Numbered from the stretch's first letter, positions 46,187 through 55,713 are shown. The stretch is 64,000 nucleotides of DNA from Winogradskyella forsetii (GCF_013394595.1 NZ_CP053348.1:744001-808000); one strand, 5' to 3'. The notes: generated by a model not told the origin, from the sequence alone. Numbers and translations are program-made.

Positions 46187-47659
46187 ATGAATCTTGAAAC
46201 ACAAATGAATTCAAAAACCTACCAAAGTGTTGAGGTAGGACAACCGATAATTGCAAAAATCGTGACCTCGATGTTATGGCTTCTGTTTCTTGGAAACGCT
46301 GCCTATCTCATTATTAATTTTAACAACATGCCAGATTGGCGTTGGGAATCTATATTCAAAATCAATGGGTTTACCGTTTTAATGTGGACGACTGTAACGT
46401 TTTTTAGTGCAGTCGTATGTAGTTATGCCAGTAATTATTTGACCGGATTTCGTTATCATTCTCGATTTATGGTACTCAGTCTAGGCTTTACTTTGTCTGT
46501 GATGTTATTGGTGTTGGCAAACCATATTGGTCTATTAATTCTCAGCTGGTTAATCATGGGGGTTTTTATGTCTCAATTGATTGGAATTGATAAACATTGG
46601 GGAGAAGCACGAGAAGCCTTAAAAATTACCCAAAATTACTTTTATATTGGTACGTTTTTTTTAACAGCTGGGTTATTGTTAATAGCATTTTTCAGTGACG
46701 AATTCACAATTAGCGGATTATCAATTGTTGCAGTGGACTTACCCATTTATATAGTGCTGCCTTCAGCGCTCTGTATCATTTTAGCAGCAATTGTGCAATC
46801 AGCCATGTTTCCATTTCATCGTTGGTTATTATCCGCGATGACGGCTCCGACGCCTGCTTCGGCTTTGATGCATGCTGGTTTTGTAAATGGCGCAGGAATT
46901 CTATTGGCACTTTTTGCAACTCTTTTATTTGCCTCAAACACGTTAACGATTCTCTTCGTTATCGGTGGGTTTACAGCTATAATCGCACAGTTTACGAAAT
47001 TGTTACAAGTGAATGTCAAACAAAAACTGGGATGCTCCACCATTGCCCAGATGGGTTTTATGATTATGCAATGTGGTCTTGGATTTTTCAATGCAGCAGT
47101 TGTTCATTTGATTCTCCATGGGTTTTATAAGGCGTATTTATTCTTGTCTTCTGGGGAAGAAATTGTACAAACCAAACCAAAACAACCAAAACAGCTTAAA
47201 ATCAAACCGCTTCAAGCCTTTGTCGTGTTGCTGTTTGGCGGGCTTGGAGCTTATTTGTTCGCATTCTGGACAGGCAAAGCCATAGCCATGGATAGCTCTA
47301 TTTTTTTAACATTAATTGTTGCCATCACAGTAGGCCAGGCGACTTATAATATTATCAAAGAACAAAGCCTTTCAATAGCGCAAAAAATTGTAGTTCCGCC
47401 GATTTTGTTCGTCGCAGGTATTGGGATCTATGCCTTAATGTATAATGGTGTCACCGTTTTAATGGCAGACATGCCAATGATCGCAAAAGCCATGCCATTG
47501 ACTTGGGTACAAATTATATTCGGGATCACTTTTTTACTTGGCTTTTTCATAATGAAATTAGGTGTTTATAAAAAATTACCATGGTTGTATGTCAAGTTGA
47601 TGAATATTTCCCAGCCGCACAAAAAATCAGTATTAATGTATAAATCAAAATCAATATGA
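46187..47659 (+). CDS. dabB: DAB inorganic-carbon transporter membrane subunit DabB
   Basis: The 490-residue polytopic protein belongs to the proton-conducting NuoL/MrpA-like transporter family, with the conserved FPFHRWLLSAMTAPTPASAL segment and a lysine-containing QFTKLLQVNVKQKLG helix. The gene is directly followed, with ATGA overlap, by the DUF2309 gene, the arrangement of the DAB (DABs accumulate bicarbonate) system, in which the cation flux through DabB is thought to drive CO2 hydration by DabA. A role in complex I or Mrp antiport is unlikely, since no such subunits are nearby. Confidence 0.93.
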   Translation: MNLETQMNSKTYQSVEVGQPIIAKIVTSMLWLLFLGNAAYLIINFNNMPDWRWESIFKINGFTVLMWTTVTFFSAVVCSYASNYLTGFRYHSRFMVLSLGFTLSVMLLVLANHIGLLILSWLIMGVFMSQLIGIDKHWGEAREALKITQNYFYIGTFFLTAGLLLIAFFSDEFTISGLSIVAVDLPIYIVLPSALCIILAAIVQSAMFPFHRWLLSAMTAPTPASALMHAGFVNGAGILLALFATLLFASNTLTILFVIGGFTAIIAQFTKLLQVNVKQKLGCSTIAQMGFMIMQCGLGFFNAAVVHLILHGFYKAYLFLSSGEEIVQTKPKQPKQLKIKPLQAFVVLLFGGLGAYLFAFWTGKAIAMDSSIFLTLIVAITVGQATYNIIKEQSLSIAQKIVVPPILFVAGIGIYALMYNGVTVLMADMPMIAKAMPLTWVQIIFGITFLLGFFIMKLGVYKKLPWLYVKLMNISQPHKKSVLMYKSKSI

Positions 47660-50040
47660 GTTCAACTATTCTAAATAGAATTGAAGAAGCATCAAAATTC
47701 ATCGGAAAAACTTGGCCATTATATACGTTTGTGGCTTCCAATCCACTGTCCGGATATGAGAATTTATCGTTTAAGGAAGCTGTTGGTTTGGCACAGAAAC
47801 ATTTTGGTTCGAATGCATTTCCAGAGGCAAAATTGTATCGTAAAGCTATGGAAAATGGCGATATTGACAAGGCTGTTTTGGCATCACTTTTAAAAGAAAA
47901 TGGTTTTTCCGAATCATCAGAAGTTTATTTGAAGCTTTTAGAATCTCAAGAATTTATAGAAGAATTAAACAAAAATCATACTTTAGACCGTATTATGGCA
48001 AAATGGTTGTCTGCTTTTATGGATGAAGGTTTGGCGGAATGGGAAATTCCGTATAAAAGTGAAGGATTCTACACTGCATGGCGATTATTAGTTATTTATG
48101 ATTCAGAAATTGGTTTAACGACTTTAAAAGACATTCCGAAATCAAGTGCTGAAACTTTGGAATTACTCTTAAAGGATTATTCTGAAAATGATCATAAAAA
48201 CATTTTCACATATCACTTAACAGCGCTTCCAGGATGGACAGGCTATATCAACCATCGTGCGCAATCCAATTCAGATTGGCAACAAGAATATCGGATAGAC
48301 TTGGCGGATTATTTGGCCGTACGATTATGGACGGCAAAGAAGCTCAACCTTTCGTTTCTTCCCGATACTAAAAATGAATCTGCGAACACCAAAATTCCAC
48401 GATTACAATACATTTGGTTGAAAGCATGGGAAGAAACGTGGCAAAAACAATTAATCCATACTTTGGAGAGCAAATCAATAGACATTGAAACGACTGATCA
48501 AGTTGACGCTTCTATTCCAGATGCGCAGATGGTATTTTGTATCGATACGCGTTCAGAATTGATTCGAAGACATGTGGAATCGAACGGAAATTACGAAACC
48601 TTCGGATACGCTGGATTCTTTGGAATTGTTATGGATTATAAGAGCTTAGAAGACGACTTCACGCGTAAATCTTGTCCACCAATTGTGAATTCAGCATATG
48701 TTGTTACAGAAGTGGCACAGGACGGAAAGAAAGAGCAGTATTCGGCTTATGGAAAGAAAAATGAAGTCAAAAATTTTGGTGATTATTTCTTAAAGCGCAT
48801 GAAAAATATGCTGCCATCGGCTTTTGGTTATGTTGAAGGTTCTGGGTTTTATTATGGATTATCGTTAATCGCCAGAACTTTGGCGCCTGGGATAATATAC
48901 AGAAAGAGGCAAAAAAATGCATCGAAGATGGAATCGATCTGCCAGCCCAATATCAATAAAATGGTTAGGGAAGATGAAAGTTCCCTTGGCATCCCATTGG
49001 AAGAAAAAGTGGGTATTGTAAAATCTGCCTTCGATTTAATGGGTTGGAAAAAATTTGCACCGTTGGTGGTATTTGTTGGACATGGAAGCCATTCTGCCAA
49101 CAACCCATTTGGTTCGAGCTTGGATTGTGGCGCCTGTGCTGCAAGTCCTGGGAGACACAATGCACGAATGTTGGCGAAGCTAGCTAATTTACCAGAAGTG
49201 CGAATGGCATTGTCAAAAACCCATGCGATAGACATTCCAGAATCCACACTGTTTATTGGAGCCGAACACAACACGACGACCGACGACATCGTTCTTTTTG
49301 ATTCGGAAGCGCCAGAATCGTTTGCTCAACTTATCAATGACCTGAAAGAAAATTTATCAAAAGCACAGCAAACGGCTACCGAAAATAGATTGGGCTTTAA
49401 AGGAAGTAGTGTGTCTAAGTCACAGCAAAAAGCAAACAATTGGGCCGAGACCCGACCAGAATGGGGACTGGCAAAAAACGCAGGTTTCATAGTAGCCCCA
49501 AGGAGTCTTACCAAAAATTCAAATCTTGATAGTCGTTGTTTTCTTCACAGTTACGATTGGGAAATGGATACTGAAGGAAAAGCTTTAGAAGGCATCATGC
49601 AGGGCCCTATGGTTGTGACACAGTGGATTAATAATCACTATTATTTTTCTACAGTTGATAACAATCTTTATGGAGGCGGAACGAAAATTACTCATAATAT
49701 AGTAGGGAAATTCGGCGTCGTACAAGGTAATGGAGGCGATTTAAAAATGGGATTGCCGTTACAATCACTTTACCGAACAGATGAGGATATGTACCATGAA
49801 CCGTTGCGTTTGTCTGTGATAATTCAAGCGCCTTTAAATCGCGTAACCGACATTTTAGCTAGAAATTCTCAATTGAAAACATTACTAGACAATGAATGGA
49901 TTTATGTATTGGTTATGGAGCCCAAACAAAAAAACGTCATATTTAAATATTCAGAAGGTTTAAAATGGGAAATGATGTCTAATAATATTTTGAACACTTC
50001 AATTAAAACTCCAAATGAATCAGAATTAGTCTTAACCTAG
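47656..50040 (+). CDS. dabA: DAB inorganic-carbon transporter subunit DabA (DUF2309)
   Basis: The 794-residue peripheral protein belongs to UPF0753/DUF2309. Studied DabA is a beta-carbonic-anhydrase-like zinc protein with a Cys, Asp, His, Cys set. Here these are C295 and D297 in FCIDTRSE, H476 in FVGHGSHS, and C491 in LDCGAC, with the same C-x-D and His-15-Cys spacings. All key residues are present, so the system should be active. It would hydrate CO2 to bicarbonate at the inner face of the membrane with DabB. An intrinsic terminator follows. Confidence 0.95.
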   Translation: MSSTILNRIEEASKFIGKTWPLYTFVASNPLSGYENLSFKEAVGLAQKHFGSNAFPEAKLYRKAMENGDIDKAVLASLLKENGFSESSEVYLKLLESQEFIEELNKNHTLDRIMAKWLSAFMDEGLAEWEIPYKSEGFYTAWRLLVIYDSEIGLTTLKDIPKSSAETLELLLKDYSENDHKNIFTYHLTALPGWTGYINHRAQSNSDWQQEYRIDLADYLAVRLWTAKKLNLSFLPDTKNESANTKIPRLQYIWLKAWEETWQKQLIHTLESKSIDIETTDQVDASIPDAQMVFCIDTRSELIRRHVESNGNYETFGYAGFFGIVMDYKSLEDDFTRKSCPPIVNSAYVVTEVAQDGKKEQYSAYGKKNEVKNFGDYFLKRMKNMLPSAFGYVEGSGFYYGLSLIARTLAPGIIYRKRQKNASKMESICQPNINKMVREDESSLGIPLEEKVGIVKSAFDLMGWKKFAPLVVFVGHGSHSANNPFGSSLDCGACAASPGRHNARMLAKLANLPEVRMALSKTHAIDIPESTLFIGAEHNTTTDDIVLFDSEAPESFAQLINDLKENLSKAQQTATENRLGFKGSSVSKSQQKANNWAETRPEWGLAKNAGFIVAPRSLTKNSNLDSRCFLHSYDWEMDTEGKALEGIMQGPMVVTQWINNHYYFSTVDNNLYGGGTKITHNIVGKFGVVQGNGGDLKMGLPLQSLYRTDEDMYHEPLRLSVIIQAPLNRVTDILARNSQLKTLLDNEWIYVLVMEPKQKNVIFKYSEGLKWEMMSNNILNTSIKTPNESELVLT

Positions 50041-50073
50041 GTATATGTGTATATTATGAAAATATACCCTTAA

Positions 50074-50105
50074 CGACCATCAAACTTTTGATGGTCGTGC
50101 TGTTT
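50074..50105 (+). terminator. Terminator of the DAB operon
   Basis: CGACCATCAAA and TTTGATGGTCG form an 11-bp perfect stem with a two-base loop, followed by TGCTGTTTT. It lies 34 bases after the dabA stop. Confidence 0.8.
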
Positions 50106-50392
50106 TAATTGCGCCCATAGATATTAATGAGCAGGTTATAGTGCTAATTTTTGAAACAAAATTGGATATAAAAAGTACACTAATTTCCTGCAAAATTGAA
50201 CGTGAACATTCTTCATTAGTTAGTCTAAAGATTAAGATTTGGACGGACTTAAAATTACAGGTGTATAACCGCCAAAAATGCGGCATAACAAGACAACATT
50301 CCGAAGAAGGCAGTTTTTTTGAATAACAAGCATATTTTGTTGTTATTGACCCGTGAATATTTAAATATGGCTTAAAATAAAGTCAATAAAAC
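50106..50392. other. Gene-free spacer after the DAB operon
   Basis: Part of the 402-base gap between dabA and the TetR gene. A 61-codon open frame is present but starts and reads like random AT-rich sequence; I see no supported gene here. Confidence 0.55.
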
Positions 50393-50424
50393 TTGCAAAA
50401 CTAATAGTAACACTATTATATTTG
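50393..50424 (+). promoter_or_regulatory. Promoter of the TetR-ABC-HlyD-TolC operon
   Basis: TTG (50393-50395), 21 bases, TATATTTG (50417-50424) fits the Bacteroidota promoter. The -7 element covers a possible TTG start at 50422, so the TetR start is the ATG at 50443. Confidence 0.78.
50402..50418. promoter_or_regulatory. Palindromic operator candidate for TetR
   Basis: TAATAGT-AAC-ACTATTA is a perfect 17-bp palindrome in the promoter spacer, touching the -7 element. This is the usual arrangement for self-repression by a TetR protein. Confidence 0.6.
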
Positions 50425-50442
50425 CAATCAAATATTTTAGTT

Positions 50443-51117
50443 ATGATTAATTTACTTTCAAATTTAAAGATTCAAGTCCCGGATAAGATTTACCTAAAAG
50501 ATCCAGAATCATCCGATTTAGGGAAACGTATCATTGGGCATAGTATTCTTTTAATAGATGACATAGGTTTTGATAGTTTTACCTTTAAAAAGCTGGGTTT
50601 AAAAATAGGATCTAACGAAAGTTCCATCTATCGCTATTTTGAAAGTAAGCATAAACTCCTTCTGTATCTCACTTCTTGGTATTGGGCCTGGATTGAATAT
50701 CAGATGGTGTTTGCTACCTTTAATATGAGAGATAAAAAGGCACAATTATTCAAGGCCATTGAAGTCGTCACCCAAAAGATAAAGCAAGATGTAGCTTTTA
50801 ATCATATTGATGAAATCGTGTTAAATAGAATTATTATCAATGAAAATTCTAAATCGTTTCTTACCAAAGCCGTGGATAGCGAAAACGAAGAAGGCTATTT
50901 TATAGTGTACAAACGTTTAGTGAAACGCCTAGGCGAAATGATCTCTGAAAATAATTCAGATTATAATTTTTCACTGACCTTGGCGAGTACAATTATAGAT
51001 GGTGCACTCCATCAGCACTATTTGGCTGACCACTTCATGTCTATTACAAACTGTGATGGCAACACCACACCTACAGATTTCTTTAAAGAATTGACTATTA
51101 AAACCATTAGTAAATAA
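50443..51117 (+). CDS. TetR-family transcriptional regulator
   Basis: The 224-residue protein has a helix-turn-helix (HSILLIDDIGFDSFTFKK and GSNESSIYRYFESKHKLL) after a 40-residue lead, typical of TetR, and a helical ligand-binding C-domain. It is the first gene of an export operon, two bases before the ABC gene, and its promoter carries a perfect palindrome, so it probably represses the operon until an exported ligand binds. The ligand is not known. Confidence 0.9.
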   Translation: MINLLSNLKIQVPDKIYLKDPESSDLGKRIIGHSILLIDDIGFDSFTFKKLGLKIGSNESSIYRYFESKHKLLLYLTSWYWAWIEYQMVFATFNMRDKKAQLFKAIEVVTQKIKQDVAFNHIDEIVLNRIIINENSKSFLTKAVDSENEEGYFIVYKRLVKRLGEMISENNSDYNFSLTLASTIIDGALHQHYLADHFMSITNCDGNTTPTDFFKELTIKTISK

Positions 51118-51119
51118 TT

Positions 51120-52781
51120 ATGGCTAAACAAAAAACAGTAATGTCTCCATGGCAAAGGCTTGTAGGTCTTTTAAAATTAGAGAAAAGAGATGTTTTACAG
51201 GTCATCTACTACGCCATTTTTTCAGGCTTTTTAGCACTTACATTGCCTCTAGGCATACAGGCAATTATAAATTTAATACAAGGAGCTCAAGTAAGTACGT
51301 CTTGGATTGTTCTTGTTATTTTGGTCACCTTAGGCGTTGCATTTGTAGGAATACTACAACTAATGCAAATGCGAATTATAGAATCTATCCAGCAACGTAT
51401 TTTTACAAGGGCATCTTTTGAGTTTACTTATCGTTTTCCAAAACTAAAGATGAACGAATTGCGTAATTATTATCCACCAGAATTGGCCAATCGATTTTTC
51501 GATACGCTGAATATTCAAAAAGGATTGGCAAAGATTTTAGTGGATATTCCAGCTGCGATACTTCAAATTGTGTTTGCCCTGATTCTGTTATCTTTTTATC
51601 ATCCGTTTTTCATTGCTTTCGGTGTTTTATTATTAATCCTAATCTATATCGTATTTAAATTCACGGCAAAAAAAGGTATGGATACAAGTCTTATGGAATC
51701 CAAAAACAAATACAAGGTTGCACATTGGATTCAAGAAGTAGCAAGGGCTGTGGTCAGTTTCAAACTTTCTGGCAAAACGAGTTTGGCAATAGAAAAGAAC
51801 GATGAATTGGTAAGTGATTATTTGGAGGCAAGGGAAAGTCATTTTCGAATTTTAGTCATTCAATTTATACAAATGATAGGCTTTAAGGTCATAGTAACAG
51901 CTGGCCTTTTGTTGATTGGTGGATTGTTGGTTTTAAATCAAGAAATGAATATCGGTCAATTTGTTGCGGCTGAAATTATAATTCTTCTCGTCATTGCATC
52001 TGTTGAAAAACTCATTTTAGGTTTGGAGTCCTTTTATGATGTGCTCACTTCTTTAGAGAAAATGGGTCAGGTTGTAGATAAGGAACTGGAAAAACAGGAA
52101 GGAGATAAACCAGAATTTCAGGAAGATTTTAATATTGAATTAGACAAAGTATCTTACGAGGTGCCAGGTAGAGAAGACCCTATTATTAAAAATGTCTCAT
52201 TAATAATCAAACCAAAGAGCAGATTATTGGTAAAAGGCGAAAGTGGTTCGGGCAAATCGAGTTTACTGCGCTTAATTGGCGGAATTATAGAGCCTACAAA
52301 TGGAAAGGTGTATTTAGATAAGTTCATGTTACGCAATATTAATCTCAATCATTATCGATCTCATTTAGGATTGTCATTAGCAGACGAAACACCATTTGAA
52401 GGCACCATAAGAGAAAATATTACTTTCGGTAATCCTAATATCTCCGATGATCAGTTAATGTGGGCAATCGAAAATGTTGGACTTTATCAATTTATTAAAG
52501 AAAGTCCTAAAGGTCTCAATACCATACTGTATCCTGAGGGCAAACAGATCTCATTTACAACCGCTAAAAAAATTGTACTGGCCAGAGCTATAGTCGACAA
52601 ACCAAAGGTGCTTATTTTAGAAGACCCCTTAGAGCATTTTGAGCCGGAAGAAGTTAATAAAATAATTTCGTTCTTAACGAGTGATGATAATCCTTGGGCA
52701 CTAGTGGTTGTAAGTATGAGTAATGATTGGTCACAAAGTTGTACCCAAGTTGTGACGCTCAAAAAAGGTGAAATTATTTAA
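51120..52781 (+). CDS. ABC transporter, fused membrane and degenerate ATPase domains
   Basis: The 553-residue protein has an ABC exporter transmembrane domain (about residues 25-290) and a nucleotide-binding domain (about 335-553). Walker A is intact (GESGSGKSS, 373-381), but the other motifs are not canonical: the Q-loop position reads LADE instead of a glutamine, the LSGGQ signature reads ISFTT (477-481), Walker B and its catalytic glutamate read LILED (498-502), with E and D exchanged, and the H-loop histidine is missing (VVVSM, 529-533). ATP may be bound but hydrolysis as in normal exporters is doubtful. It lies with HlyD and TolC type genes in a type I secretion-like unit. Confidence 0.92.
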   Translation: MAKQKTVMSPWQRLVGLLKLEKRDVLQVIYYAIFSGFLALTLPLGIQAIINLIQGAQVSTSWIVLVILVTLGVAFVGILQLMQMRIIESIQQRIFTRASFEFTYRFPKLKMNELRNYYPPELANRFFDTLNIQKGLAKILVDIPAAILQIVFALILLSFYHPFFIAFGVLLLILIYIVFKFTAKKGMDTSLMESKNKYKVAHWIQEVARAVVSFKLSGKTSLAIEKNDELVSDYLEARESHFRILVIQFIQMIGFKVIVTAGLLLIGGLLVLNQEMNIGQFVAAEIIILLVIASVEKLILGLESFYDVLTSLEKMGQVVDKELEKQEGDKPEFQEDFNIELDKVSYEVPGREDPIIKNVSLIIKPKSRLLVKGESGSGKSSLLRLIGGIIEPTNGKVYLDKFMLRNINLNHYRSHLGLSLADETPFEGTIRENITFGNPNISDDQLMWAIENVGLYQFIKESPKGLNTILYPEGKQISFTTAKKIVLARAIVDKPKVLILEDPLEHFEPEEVNKIISFLTSDDNPWALVVVSMSNDWSQSCTQVVTLKKGEII

Positions 52782-52792
52782 AGAAAGTTATC

Positions 52793-54145
52793 ATGCTAAA
52801 TATATCTCATAATCAATTACATAAGTCTGTTGATATTACGGATTCCAAATCTGGAAAACATGTATTTCACGGACGATATTATAAGTATTTCAATCGTTTC
52901 TTAGGAGCGTTTGCCATTATCGGTATCATCATTTTATTTCTACCATGGACGCAAAACATAACAGGTAGAGGTCAAGTAACCACATTAACACCAGACCAAA
53001 GACCACAAACTATTCAATCTCCAATTCCTGGTAGAATAGAGAATTGGTTGGTAAGGGAAGGGGATTTTGTTGCTAAAGGCGATACGATCATGAAAATTTC
53101 AGAAATTAAGAGCGAATATTTTGACCCTAATTTAGTGGAGCGTACCGCACAACAACGTGATGCAAAATCACAATCCGTAGGTTCTTATGAAGAAAAAGTA
53201 AAAGCACTGAACCGGCAAATTGATGCTTTAGCCAATGAGCGTGGCTTAAAGTTAGAGCAAGCAAAAAATAAATTACTTCAGGCAAAGCTTAAGGTGCAGA
53301 GCGACAGCATAGATTTTGAAGCGGCCAAGACCAATAAGCAAATTGCACAACGTCAATTTGACCGTACCGTAACCTTACAAGAAGAAGGCTTTAAAGCCAC
53401 AAGGGATGTGGAAGACAAACGATTAAAACTTCAGGAAACAGAAGCGAAATTAATATCACAGGAAAATAAATTGTTAGCGAGCAAGAATGAGGTACTCAAT
53501 GCGCAATTTGAAATTTCGAGAGTTAATGCTGAATATTCAGATAAGATTTCAAAAGCACAGAGTGATAAGTTCACAGCCCAATCGAGTCAATTTGATACCG
53601 AAGCACAAGTATCTAAATTAGACAATGAATACTCAAATTACAAAATGCGAAACGATTTACTATTTATTACGGCGCCTTACGATGGGTACATTAATAAAGC
53701 GATTAGGGGAGGCGTAGGGCAAACCTTTAAGGAAGGTGAAGCCTTAGTTGGTATTATGCCAGCTCAGGTGGATTTGGCAGTAGAAACCTTTGTGGATCCT
53801 ATTGATTTGCCTTTATTGAATTTGGGAGAAAAAGTACGCGTCCAATTCGACGGTTGGCCTGCCATAGTGTTCAGTGGTTGGCCAAATGTGTCTTACGGAA
53901 CTTATGGTGCCAAAGTCGTGGCTATAGAAAATTTTATCAGCGCTAACGGTAAGTTTAGAGTCTTATTGGCTCCAGATGAAGAAGCCGAAAAATGGCCAGA
54001 CGCCATAAGAGCTGGTTCAGGTGCCTACACGATGGCATTATTGGAGGATGTCCCAATTTGGTTTGAGTTATGGCGACAACTAAACGGATTCCCACCCAAT
54101 TATTATCAGCCAGAAGGCGCAACAGCTAAAAAGAAACAAGGATGA
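52793..54145 (+). CDS. HlyD-type periplasmic adaptor (membrane fusion protein)
   Basis: The 450-residue protein has a cytosolic N-terminus, one transmembrane helix (about 41-58), a biotinyl-lipoyl-like half (IQSPIPGRIENWLVREGDFV), a long coiled-coil hairpin (about 115-275) and the second lipoyl half (FITAPYDGYINKAIRGGVG). It would bridge the ABC protein and the TolC-like channel. It begins 11 bases after the ABC gene and overlaps the next gene as ATGA. Confidence 0.93.
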   Translation: MLNISHNQLHKSVDITDSKSGKHVFHGRYYKYFNRFLGAFAIIGIIILFLPWTQNITGRGQVTTLTPDQRPQTIQSPIPGRIENWLVREGDFVAKGDTIMKISEIKSEYFDPNLVERTAQQRDAKSQSVGSYEEKVKALNRQIDALANERGLKLEQAKNKLLQAKLKVQSDSIDFEAAKTNKQIAQRQFDRTVTLQEEGFKATRDVEDKRLKLQETEAKLISQENKLLASKNEVLNAQFEISRVNAEYSDKISKAQSDKFTAQSSQFDTEAQVSKLDNEYSNYKMRNDLLFITAPYDGYINKAIRGGVGQTFKEGEALVGIMPAQVDLAVETFVDPIDLPLLNLGEKVRVQFDGWPAIVFSGWPNVSYGTYGAKVVAIENFISANGKFRVLLAPDEEAEKWPDAIRAGSGAYTMALLEDVPIWFELWRQLNGFPPNYYQPEGATAKKKQG

Positions 54146-55545
54146 GATTAATACTTACCATAGTTCTCATAGGTTTTAATTGTATAGGGTTTTCACAGAC
54201 AGAAGACTTATCTAATACCCTTCGTTTTGATGAATACTTAGGATACGTTAAGAAGTTTCACCCAATTGTGAAACAGGCCCAATTGGTCATTGATGAAAGT
54301 CAGGCAAAATTGATGAAATCCCGTGGAGCTTTTGACCCAAAGATTGAAGTAGATTACAATAGAAAGAAATTTAAAAACACGGAATATTATGATAAACTCA
54401 ATGGGACCTTTAAAATTCCGACTTGGTTTGGAGTAGAACTAAAAGCAGCGTTTGAAGAAAACACAGGAGACTATTTGAATCCTGAAAATTTCGTACCACA
54501 AGAAGGTTTGTATAGTGCAGGAGTTTCTGTACCTCTAGGTCAAGGATTGTTCATCAATAATCGAATGGCAGCTTTAAAACAAGCCAAATTATTTAGGGAA
54601 CAAGCCAAAGCAGATCGAGATATATACGTCAACAATATATTATTTGAAGCCTCTTTAGTGTATTTCGAATGGTTACAAGCGTATAATGAATTGAAGCTAT
54701 TCGAAAATATTTTGACCAATGCACAACAACGTTTTGAAGGGATACAAAAAGGCGTTGAGGTTGGTGAAAATGCAGAAATTGATGTTACCGAAGCCAGAAT
54801 TGCAGTCAACAATAGAAAATTGGGTTTAGAGCAATCTAAAGTAAAATTAATAAAAGCAGCTTTGGAACTGTCTAATTTTTTATGGTTGGATAATAATGTG
54901 CCAGTTGAGCTACAGCCCAATGTGATTCCAGATGTGAATTCAGAACCAATTATAGATGCTACCTTTAATATCAATCAATTACGAAGTGATGACGTTGTAT
55001 TGGAAGCACATCCAAAAATGCTGTCCTTGGGTTATAAGTTAGAAGGTTTAGAAGTGGATACGAGATTAAAGGCCAATAAATTGTTGCCAAAAATTGATGT
55101 GGAATATAATTTTTTAACAGAGGTGCCAGAAGTAGCTAGGACATTTAATACTGCTGAATATAAAGGAGGCGTAAATCTAAGTTTTCCATTGTTTTTAAGA
55201 AAAGAACGTGGCGATTTAAAGCTAGCAAAACTAAAATTACAAGACACGGAATATGAACGCGATGCGACACGTGTTAATCTTCAAAATAAAATCAATGCGT
55301 TAAGACAAGAATTGGAATCTTATAGTGCACAAAATGAAATTACAACTGAAATGGTTTCAGACTATCAGCAAATGCTAATTGCAGAAGAACGTAAATTCGA
55401 GCTCGGGGAAAGTTCACTGTTTTTGGTCAACTCTAGAGAGTCGAAATTGATTGACGGACAATTGAAAGCTATAGAAATACAGAATAAATTTTTTAGTACC
55501 AAGGCGAAGTTATTTAATAGTTTGGCAGTGAATCCGGAGTTTTAG
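54142..55545 (+). CDS. TolC-type outer-membrane efflux protein
   Basis: The 467-residue protein has a signal peptide (MRLILTIVLIGFNCIGFSQ) and the two-repeat OEP domain: coiled-coil segments with ALKQAKLFREQAKADRDIYV and RVNLQNKINALRQELESYSAQ. It would form the outer-membrane exit channel for the HlyD/ABC unit. It is the last gene of the operon; the 238 bases downstream hold a copy of a dispersed nested-palindrome element. Confidence 0.92.
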   Translation: MRLILTIVLIGFNCIGFSQTEDLSNTLRFDEYLGYVKKFHPIVKQAQLVIDESQAKLMKSRGAFDPKIEVDYNRKKFKNTEYYDKLNGTFKIPTWFGVELKAAFEENTGDYLNPENFVPQEGLYSAGVSVPLGQGLFINNRMAALKQAKLFREQAKADRDIYVNNILFEASLVYFEWLQAYNELKLFENILTNAQQRFEGIQKGVEVGENAEIDVTEARIAVNNRKLGLEQSKVKLIKAALELSNFLWLDNNVPVELQPNVIPDVNSEPIIDATFNINQLRSDDVVLEAHPKMLSLGYKLEGLEVDTRLKANKLLPKIDVEYNFLTEVPEVARTFNTAEYKGGVNLSFPLFLRKERGDLKLAKLKLQDTEYERDATRVNLQNKINALRQELESYSAQNEITTEMVSDYQQMLIAEERKFELGESSLFLVNSRESKLIDGQLKAIEIQNKFFSTKAKLFNSLAVNPEF

Positions 55546-55583
55546 TATTTAGTTACCTCAAGATGACTTACTGTATTACTAGC

Positions 55584-55713
55584 GTCAGTTCGAGTGATTT
55601 TTGAGGTACGAAAAAATTATATCGAGAACATGGGTTGACGTTAATGTCAATTTTTGGTAAGCTACAAAACTTCTCAATACAATTCTTCATTCTTCAGAAT
55701 CACCCGAAATGAC
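55584..55713. repeat. Nested-palindrome element, family F, diverged copy
   Basis: The element starts GTCAGTTCGAGTGATTTTT and ends, as complement, GTCATTTCGGGTGATTCTG, with an inner ATCGAGAAC. Length 130 bases. It is a diverged relative of the two copies at 58856-59108 and lies between the TolC-type gene and mpl. Confidence 0.65.

Noticed and set aside
46187-47659. NuoL/MrpA-type protein as part of complex I or an Mrp antiporter
   Set aside because: No other nuo or mrp genes are adjacent, and the DUF2309 gene with all DabA residues overlaps its end, so DabB is the better call.
48852-49289. Open frame antisense to dabA (about 145 codons)
   Set aside because: It is opposite the catalytic region of dabA and reads as its mirror. 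No start signals or domain support it.
50141-50326. A 61-codon open frame in the gap after dabA
   Set aside because: No promoter near it, no family likeness, and composition of random AT-rich DNA. It could be a tiny gene, but nothing supports it.
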